Assembly (NCBI RefSeq): GCF_022690765.1 | Contig: NZ_JALCZA010000035.1 | Coordinates: forward strand, 1 to 50,072 | DNA length: 50,072 nt | Direction of reading: 5' to 3' | Origin: Anaeromyxobacter oryzisoli | GTDB lineage: Bacteria; Myxococcota; Myxococcia; Myxococcales; Anaeromyxobacteraceae | In this document: in pieces, positions 45,373-50,072 of the stretch | Layout of the letters: each line of letters begins with the position of its first letter | Position numbering within the stretch: the first letter of the stretch is position 1 | Translations under genes and position numbers: made by a program | The notes under the pieces: model-generated | Seen by the model: only the letters and a program-made list of their open reading frames with translations | Told to the model about the DNA's origin: nothing | Database searches by the model: none

Positions 45373-45423
45373 AGAGGGGCGGGCCCTTGCCCGCCCCTCG
45401 CGCCCGAAGTGAATTCGGGCGCT
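45373..45423. repeat. 51-bp double-hairpin repeat, copy 2
   Basis: Identical to copy 1, ending 8 nt after the stop of mrp. A further hairpin, CCGCCCC with GGGGCGG, lies between the two copies at about 45310-45331. The set probably terminates mrp transcription, and may be a dispersed extragenic element. Confidence 0.95.
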
Positions 45424-45430
45424 CGAGCTC

Positions 45431-46516
45431 TCAGGCGCGCGGCTGCGCCCCGATGACGGGCAGGCGCGGCGCCTTCAGCACCTGGGCGCTCACCGCGCCG
45501 GCGACGTTCCGGGCCATGGCGATGAAGGCCTGCGCCTGCGGGCTGTCCGGCGCGCCCGCGACGACGGGGACGCCGCGATCGCCGCCCTCGCGGATCGCCA
45601 GGTCGATCGGCACCTCGCCGAGGAAGCGGATCCCCATCTTCTCGGCGGCCGCCCGGGCGCCCCCCTTGTCGAAGATCGGCGTCTCCTGACGGCAGTGCGG
45701 GCAGACGAACGAGGACATGTTCTCGACCAGGCCGAGCACCGGAATCGAGACCTTGTCGAACATGAGCTTGGCGCGGATCACGTCGGCGAGGGCGAGGTCC
45801 TGGGGCGTCGAGACGAGGACCACCCCGGCCGCCCGGACGTTCTGGGCGAGCGTGAGCGGCACGTCACCGGTGCCGGGCGGCAGGTCGAGGATCAGGTAGT
45901 CGAGCTCGCCCCAGCTCACGTCCCGGAGCAACTGGATCAGGGCGCCGGTGACCATCGGCCCGCGCCACACCAGCGCCTGGTCCGGGTCGATGAGGAAGCC
46001 GATGGACATGACCTTCACGCCGTGGGCCGTGAGCGGATCGAGCCGCTTGCCGTCGGAGGAGGTCGGGCGCTCGGTGAGCCCGGTGAGGATCGGGACCGAG
46101 GGGCCGTAGAGGTCGGCGTCCAGGATGCCGACCTTCGCCCCGAGCTTCGCGAGCGAGACGGCGAGGTTGATGGAGACCGTGCTCTTCCCGACCCCGCCCT
46201 TCCCTGCCCCCACCAGGACGATGTTCTTCACGCCCGGCGTGAGCTGCGCCTGCGCGACGCCCGGCGCCGAGCGCACCTGGGCGCCCCAGCCGATCTCGAC
46301 GCGCTTGAACCCCGCGCCGCGGAGGGCGGCCTCCACGTCCTTCCCGATGGTCTCCCGGAGCGGGCAGGCAGGCGTGGTGAGCTCGACCTTGAGCTTCACC
46401 GCGTCGCCCTCGACGGCGAGGTTCTTCACCATCCCGAGGGAGACGATGTCCCGGTGCAGCTCGGGATCCATGACCTTCTTCAGCGCTTCGAGCGCGGCGG
46501 TGTTGTCGAGCGGCAT
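45431..46516 (-). CDS. mrp: Mrp/ApbC-type iron-sulfur carrier ATPase
   Basis: 361 aa. An N-terminal MIP18/DUF59 domain (ALKKVMDPELHRDIVSLGMVKNL, ELTTPACPLRETI) is fused to a P-loop ATPase with the deviant Walker A motif GKGGVGKST near residue 105, Walker B ILDADLYGPS, YLILDLPPGTGD, and the metal-cluster motif CPHC near residue 275. It carries and transfers Fe-S clusters to apoproteins. The promoter lies only 8 nt from the ATG. Confidence 0.95.
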   Translation of the reverse strand: MPLDNTAALEALKKVMDPELHRDIVSLGMVKNLAVEGDAVKLKVELTTPACPLRETIGKDVEAALRGAGFKRVEIGWGAQVRSAPGVAQAQLTPGVKNIVLVGAGKGGVGKSTVSINLAVSLAKLGAKVGILDADLYGPSVPILTGLTERPTSSDGKRLDPLTAHGVKVMSIGFLIDPDQALVWRGPMVTGALIQLLRDVSWGELDYLILDLPPGTGDVPLTLAQNVRAAGVVLVSTPQDLALADVIRAKLMFDKVSIPVLGLVENMSSFVCPHCRQETPIFDKGGARAAAEKMGIRFLGEVPIDLAIREGGDRGVPVVAGAPDSPQAQAFIAMARNVAGAVSAQVLKAPRLPVIGAQPRA

Positions 46517-46524
46517 GCCGGCCC

Positions 46525-46553
46525 TTTATAGCGGGGTCACCCGGCCTTCTCAA
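46525..46553 (-). promoter_or_regulatory. strong sigma70 promoter of mrp
   Basis: On the - strand TTGAGA (46553-46548), a 17-bp spacer, TATAAA (46530-46525), then 8 nt to the ATG at 46516. The mRNA should be leaderless or have one to three leader bases. Confidence 0.75.
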
Positions 46554-46589
46554 CGGCGCGAGCGGCCGCACGGCGCGGGCGCTCGGCCT

Positions 46590-46991
46590 TCACTCCAGGG
46601 CATCGACCCGCCAGCCGCCGTCCTCGGCGACGAGGACCGCCTCGCGATCCGGCCCCACAGGGAGGACGGCGCGCCCCTCCGCGACGCGGAGCGGGGTCCC
46701 GGCCTCGAGCCGCGCCGCCGCGCGCCCGGCCGCCTCCCGCGCCGAGGGGCCGGCCCCGGCGTAGTCCGCGGCGAGGCGACCCGAGGTGTACGCCTGTCGC
46801 CACCGCGCCGAGAGCAGCGCGTGGGCCTCCGCCCAGCGCCCCGCCTCGACCGCGCCCACGAAGCGCGAGAGGACCGCTCGCGGGTCCTCCGAGGAGGCGC
46901 GCGGGAGCGGCTCGGGCGCCGCCGCGCCGCCGCCGGCGCAGGCGACGAGGACGGCCGTGGTCAGGAGACAAGCGGCGAGCGGGCTGCGCAT
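46590..46991 (-). CDS. predicted lipoprotein with an NTF2-like domain
   Basis: 133 aa. Signal MRSPLAACLLTTAVLVACAGG, lipobox VLVAC. The mature part has a helix-rich start (DPRAVLSRFVGAVEAGRWAEAHALLSARWRQAY) followed by short strands and a final VLVAEDGGWRVDALE. This layout, VxxFVxAVExGRWxxAYxLLS ... EDGGWRVD, is common in small NTF2/DUF4878-like lipoproteins. No ligand or partner is evident. Confidence 0.78.
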   Translation of the reverse strand: MRSPLAACLLTTAVLVACAGGGAAAPEPLPRASSEDPRAVLSRFVGAVEAGRWAEAHALLSARWRQAYTSGRLAADYAGAGPSAREAAGRAAARLEAGTPLRVAEGRAVLPVGPDREAVLVAEDGGWRVDALE

Positions 46992-47095
46992 GTCGGACCG
47001 CTTACCCGATCCGGCCGGGCGGCGCTACCTCATGCGCCACCCGCTGGCGTCGAGCGACGCGAGGGCTGGCGCCCGGGGCCTTCCTCCGCCCGATC

Positions 47096-48202
47096 TCACC
47101 CCGCCACGACCGCGCCCGCGGTCCCCGGCTGGACCCGCACCTCGCCCTCGGCGTCCTCACGCCCTTCGATCGAGATGTCCACGTCGAGGAAGCGACGGAT
47201 GACGGCGGCGGTGGTCGTGAGGTGCTTCGTCACGCGACCCACGGTGTACCGCGTCGCCGGCACGACGCCGGGCGCCGGCGCGACCATCCCGGCGGCGAGG
47301 AGCGACGCGGGCAGCAGGAGCTGATCGCCGAGGTGCGGATCGACCGCGGCGCCACCGGCCAGATAGGCGCGGAACGCGTTCACCGCGACGTCCGCCGTCT
47401 CCTCCGGCGCGCGATCCGGCCCCCCCACCGCGCCGAACCCGGCGCGCGTGCGCTCGAAGGAGGCCACCACCAGCACGTGGCCACCGCGGGAGCCGCGCGC
47501 CGGGACGGGGACGCGCTCCGCCTCCGCGGAGATGCCCGCCTCGCGCAGGGACCGGATCGCCCGCTGCGCCTGACGCTCGGCGACGTCGTAGCCGAGCCCG
47601 GCGACCATCGAGACCACCTCGACCTCCTGCACCGTGCCGCGGTGCACCAGATCGAGCGGCGGCATCGAGTGCGCCGGCGCGATCCGGGCGGTCATCTCCC
47701 CGCCGCCCTCCGGGTAGAAGCCGGCGGCCTGGAGCGCGAGCTCGACGCGGAAGCCGAGCCGCGCCACGGCCGGCGCCCACACGAGCGCGAGGTAATGGAA
47801 GCTCGGCGCGTGATCCTGGTGCGTCCCGCCGCGGAGCGTCACGGTCGAGGGGGCGCCGGTCAGCGCGAGCGGCCAGCAGAGGGTCTGGAGCAGCAGCGGC
47901 GTGGAGCCCGCGGTGCCGATGTCGAGCGCCCACTCGCCCGCGCGCGCGCTCCGCCGCGGCCGGAAGTCGAGCCGGTCCGAGCCGACCTCGTCGCCCACGA
48001 GGGCGGCGTCCACGAGCCGGGCCGCGGCGCGCGCCGCCTCGCGGTGCTGCGGCCGGAGCCCGGGCTTGAGCCGCTTCGCCCTGACGTTCACGATGGAGAA
48101 GGGCTTCCGGGTGATCGCGGAGAGGGACAGCGCGGTCCGGAGCATCTGGCCGCCCCCCTCCCCCTCGCTGCCGTCGATGACGATCGGAAGGTCGGTGGGC
48201 AC
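47096..48202 (-). CDS. rtcA: RNA 3'-terminal phosphate cyclase
   Basis: Converts an RNA 3'-phosphate to a 2',3'-cyclic phosphate using ATP. 368 aa from GTG 48202. The conserved start IDGSEGEGGGQMLRTALSLSAITRKPF, the RPQHREAARAAA segment, TLRGGTHQDHAPSFHY and the C-terminal RVTKHLTTTAAVIRRFL, whose His is the likely adenylation site, identify the family. No RtcB ligase or RtcR regulator is encoded nearby, so it stands alone here. Confidence 0.95.
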   Translation of the reverse strand: MPTDLPIVIDGSEGEGGGQMLRTALSLSAITRKPFSIVNVRAKRLKPGLRPQHREAARAAARLVDAALVGDEVGSDRLDFRPRRSARAGEWALDIGTAGSTPLLLQTLCWPLALTGAPSTVTLRGGTHQDHAPSFHYLALVWAPAVARLGFRVELALQAAGFYPEGGGEMTARIAPAHSMPPLDLVHRGTVQEVEVVSMVAGLGYDVAERQAQRAIRSLREAGISAEAERVPVPARGSRGGHVLVVASFERTRAGFGAVGGPDRAPEETADVAVNAFRAYLAGGAAVDPHLGDQLLLPASLLAAGMVAPAPGVVPATRYTVGRVTKHLTTTAAVIRRFLDVDISIEGREDAEGEVRVQPGTAGAVVAG

Positions 48203-48208
48203 CGGGCC

Positions 48209-48237
48209 AATCTAGTGCGACGCGGGGGCGCCGTTAA
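48209..48237 (-). promoter_or_regulatory. promoter of rtcA
   Basis: On the - strand TTAACG (48237-48232), a 17-bp spacer, TAGATT (48214-48209), and the GTG start 6 nt further at 48202. A nearly leaderless transcript is expected. Confidence 0.6.
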
Positions 48238-48502
48238 GGGCGCGCGCGGGCCGGACGCCCCGCTCGCCCCGGCGGGGGCGTGCTCGTACTGCTCCGCACA
48301 ACTCATGAGCCCGCTCGACTCGATGTGCTCCGCAGTACGTCGCGGGGAAGGCTCCAGACCTTGCAGAAGAGCGGCAAGGCCTGGGCCCTCCCCGCGGAGC
48401 CCTACCGGGGGAGGCGGAGCGCCGCCTCCCCCGAACCCCCACCCGCGTACCGCGCGTGCGGCTCCGGTTTCCAACTCCTGACGCGCGGTACTAGAAACGG
48501 GC
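48238..48502. other. intergenic region with inverted repeats
   Basis: About 265 nt with no supported gene. CGTACTGC (48285-48292) and GCAGTACG (48332-48339) form an inverted repeat with a 39-nt loop. CGGGGGAGGCGG (48406-48417) pairs perfectly with CCGCCTCCCCCG (48422-48433) around AGCG, a strong hairpin. These probably form a structured leader or a dispersed extragenic element upstream of the permease gene. Confidence 0.6.
48406..48433. terminator. strong 12-bp hairpin upstream of the permease gene
   Basis: A perfect 12-bp stem with a 4-nt loop, with no poly-T tract. It is 70 nt before GTG 48503, on neither side of a converging gene, so a regulatory or repeat-element role is as likely as termination. 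Confidence 0.35.
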
Positions 48503-49738
48503 GTGACCGCCGCCCTCGTGATCTTCACCCTGACGTACCTCGCCGTCGCGGCCGGGCGCTTCCCGCTGCTCTCGGTGGATCGGCCGGCGGCGGCGCTCCT
48601 CGGCGCCGTCCTGATGGTCGCCGCGGGCGTCCTCACGCCGGCGCAGGGCGCCGCCGCGGTGAACGGGGAGACCCTAGGCCTCCTCCTCGGGATGATGATC
48701 CTCACCGCGTACCTCGGGGAGGCGGGCTTCTTCCGGTGGGCGAGCTGGCGGGTGATCCACGCGGTGGGCACGCCGCGCTCCCTGCTCTGGGCGCTGGTGT
48801 TCACCGCGGGCGCGCTCTCCGCCCTGCTCGTGAACGACACGGTGTGCCTGATGATGACCCCGCTGGTGCTGCGGATCATCGACGACGCCGAGCTGCCGCC
48901 GATCCCGTACCTCCTCGCGGTCGCGTTCGGCTCGAACGCCGGCAGCGTCGCGACCCTCACCGGCAACCCCCAGAACATGATCGTCGGTACCCTGTCGGGG
49001 ATCTCGTACGCGCGCTTCGCCGCGGCCCTGGCCCTCCCCGCCCTCGCCTCGCTCGTCCTCGTCGCCGCCGTCCTGCACGCGATCTTCCACCGGCACCTGC
49101 CTCGCCGCCGGCTCGCCGGCGCGCTCGCCGCGCCCCAGGTGGATCGGCCGCTCCTCGCCAAGGCCCTCGCCGCGCTCGGCGTCGCGGTGGCGGGGTTCCT
49201 CCTCGGCTTCGATCTCGCCTGGACGAGCCTCTTCGCCGGCGCGCTCTGCATGGCCATCGCCGGGCGGGCACCCCGGGAGGCGCTCCAGCGCGTGGACTGG
49301 CCGCTCCTCGTCTTCTTCGCGGGCCTGTTCGTCGTCATCGCCGGGATCGACCGCGCCGGCGTCGCGTCCAGGATGTACGACGGCGTCGCGCCCGCCCTGG
49401 GCGCCGGCGCCCCGCGGCAGGCGGTGGTGTTCGGCCTCTTCTCCGTCGCCGCGTCGCAGCTCGTCTCGAACGTCCCGTTCGTGATCCTCGCCGGGCGGTG
49501 GATCCCGCGGCTCGCGGACCCGACGCTCCTGTGGCTCGCCACCGCCCTCTCCGCGACCCTCGCCGGCAACCTCACCGTGATCGGCTCGGTGGCGAACATC
49601 ATCGTCCTCGAGCTCGCCGGGTCGCGGGGGCGGATCGGGTTCTGGCGCTTCTTCCGGATCGGGGCCGCGGTCACCGCGGCGACCCTCGCCGCGGGCCTGG
49701 GCATCCTGCTCCTCGAGCGGCGGCTCGGGGTGTTCTAG
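48503..49738 (+). CDS. ArsB/NhaD-type ion transporter
   Basis: 411 aa from GTG 48503, with 10-12 hydrophobic segments. Hallmarks of the IT superfamily are LLLGMMILTAYLGEAGFF, the conserved VNDTVCLMMTPLVLRI motif (the VNDxxxLxxxP hairpin) in the first half, AFGSNAGSVATLTGNPQNMIVG, and the second-half repeat SNVPFVILAG plus LAGNLTVIGSVANIIV. Relatives export arsenite or exchange sodium for protons, or take up anions. No arsenic genes are adjacent, so the substrate is open. Confidence 0.88.
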   Translation: MTAALVIFTLTYLAVAAGRFPLLSVDRPAAALLGAVLMVAAGVLTPAQGAAAVNGETLGLLLGMMILTAYLGEAGFFRWASWRVIHAVGTPRSLLWALVFTAGALSALLVNDTVCLMMTPLVLRIIDDAELPPIPYLLAVAFGSNAGSVATLTGNPQNMIVGTLSGISYARFAAALALPALASLVLVAAVLHAIFHRHLPRRRLAGALAAPQVDRPLLAKALAALGVAVAGFLLGFDLAWTSLFAGALCMAIAGRAPREALQRVDWPLLVFFAGLFVVIAGIDRAGVASRMYDGVAPALGAGAPRQAVVFGLFSVAASQLVSNVPFVILAGRWIPRLADPTLLWLATALSATLAGNLTVIGSVANIIVLELAGSRGRIGFWRFFRIGAAVTAATLAAGLGILLLERRLGVF

Positions 49739-49768
49739 TACCGCGCCAGGGGACGACGGCTCAGCGCC

Positions 49769-50072
49769 TCAGCGCCGCGGCCGCGGCGGGCCGCCGGGGA
49801 GCTTCGAGAGCGCCTCGATCGCCGCGCGCCGGACGCGCGCCGCGTAGTCGCTCCGGAGCGCCTCGAGCCGCGCCGCGGCCTCCTCGTGACGGATCCGCCC
49901 GAGCGCCCGCGCCGCGGCGGCGCGCACCTCGGGCCGATCGCTCGTGAGCTGCGCCGCGATCGCGTGGCCCGCGTCGGGCCCCGCGAGCTGGGCGAGGGCC
50001 TCGATCGCCTCGACGTGCCCCGCGCCGCCGGGCGCGCCGAGCAGCGCCACGAGCGCGTCGCGCCCCGCGGGC
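49769..50072 (-). CDS. HEAT-repeat protein (partial, N-terminus beyond the window)
   Basis: The - strand frame is open from the right edge to a stop at 49769. The visible 101 residues are three HEAT/PBS-lyase repeats: GHVEAIEALAQLAGPDAGHAIAAQL, EVRAAAARALGRIRHEEAAARLEAL and AARVRRAAIEALSKLPGG. A GTG at 50050 could be a start, but upstream codons (AGRDAL) continue the repeat pattern, so the gene extends past the window. These repeats usually bind proteins; the role is not known. Confidence 0.8.
   Translation of the reverse strand, partial: PAGRDALVALLGAPGGAGHVEAIEALAQLAGPDAGHAIAAQLTSDRPEVRAAAARALGRIRHEEAAARLEALRSDYAARVRRAAIEALSKLPGGPPRPRR

Overview
The window is about 74% GC by eye, uses G/C at nearly every third codon position, and carries many lipoproteins and HEAT-repeat proteins. 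Its gene order and content (a short-form thiC, a leucine-degradation cluster, meaB next to rnc, der-yfgM-bamB) fit a myxobacterium, most likely Anaeromyxobacter or a close relative. That assignment rests on recalled gene content and composition, not on a search.

Positions 1-12.2 kb are core genes on the + strand: a HEAT-repeat lipoprotein, homoserine dehydrogenase (hom), a YbgC-type thioesterase, a START/RatA-like protein, enolase, thiC, and a four-gene acyl-CoA block (HMG-CoA lyase, enoyl/methylglutaconyl-CoA hydratase, biotin-dependent carboxyltransferase, acyl-CoA dehydrogenase) that reads as leucine/isovalerate catabolism. From 12.2 to 15.7 kb lies a 3.4 kb segment bounded by a perfect 40-bp direct repeat of the acyl-CoA dehydrogenase 3' end. 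It holds a secreted unknown protein and a divergent FMN-barrel protein/MocR regulator pair, and looks like an insertion. Core genes resume at 15.8-25.2 kb: an unknown protein, meaB, rnc, two cyclophilins, era, der, yfgM-like, bamB-like and mutT.

Positions 25.2-38.3 kb are accessory and decaying: lipoproteins, a bactofilin-like membrane protein, a 12-copy 17-bp tandem array, a SLOG/LOG-like protein, two large unknown proteins and a quinone oxidoreductase. Through the second half run four copies of one THEP1-like NTPase gene: one intact, one frameshifted, one lacking its P-loop, and one a C-terminal scrap. This region ends at 38315-38342 in an AT-rich 28-bp sequence with the architecture of a XerC/XerD dif site. 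Gene orientation turns over at the same place, mostly + before it and mostly - after it, as expected where the two replichores meet. I read this as the replication terminus of the chromosome.

Positions 38.5-50 kb return to mostly core genes, now mainly on the - strand: a MerR regulator divergent from ribA, crotonase plus 3-hydroxybutyryl-CoA dehydrogenase, a dual-specificity phosphatase coupled to a large unknown protein with PRTase-like and kinase-like signatures, two small unknown proteins, a repeated double-hairpin element, mrp/apbC, a lipoprotein, rtcA, an ArsB/NhaD-type permease and a HEAT-repeat protein cut by the window edge. Several genes (ppiA, mrp, rtcA) have sigma70-like promoters so close to the start codon that their mRNAs should be nearly leaderless.
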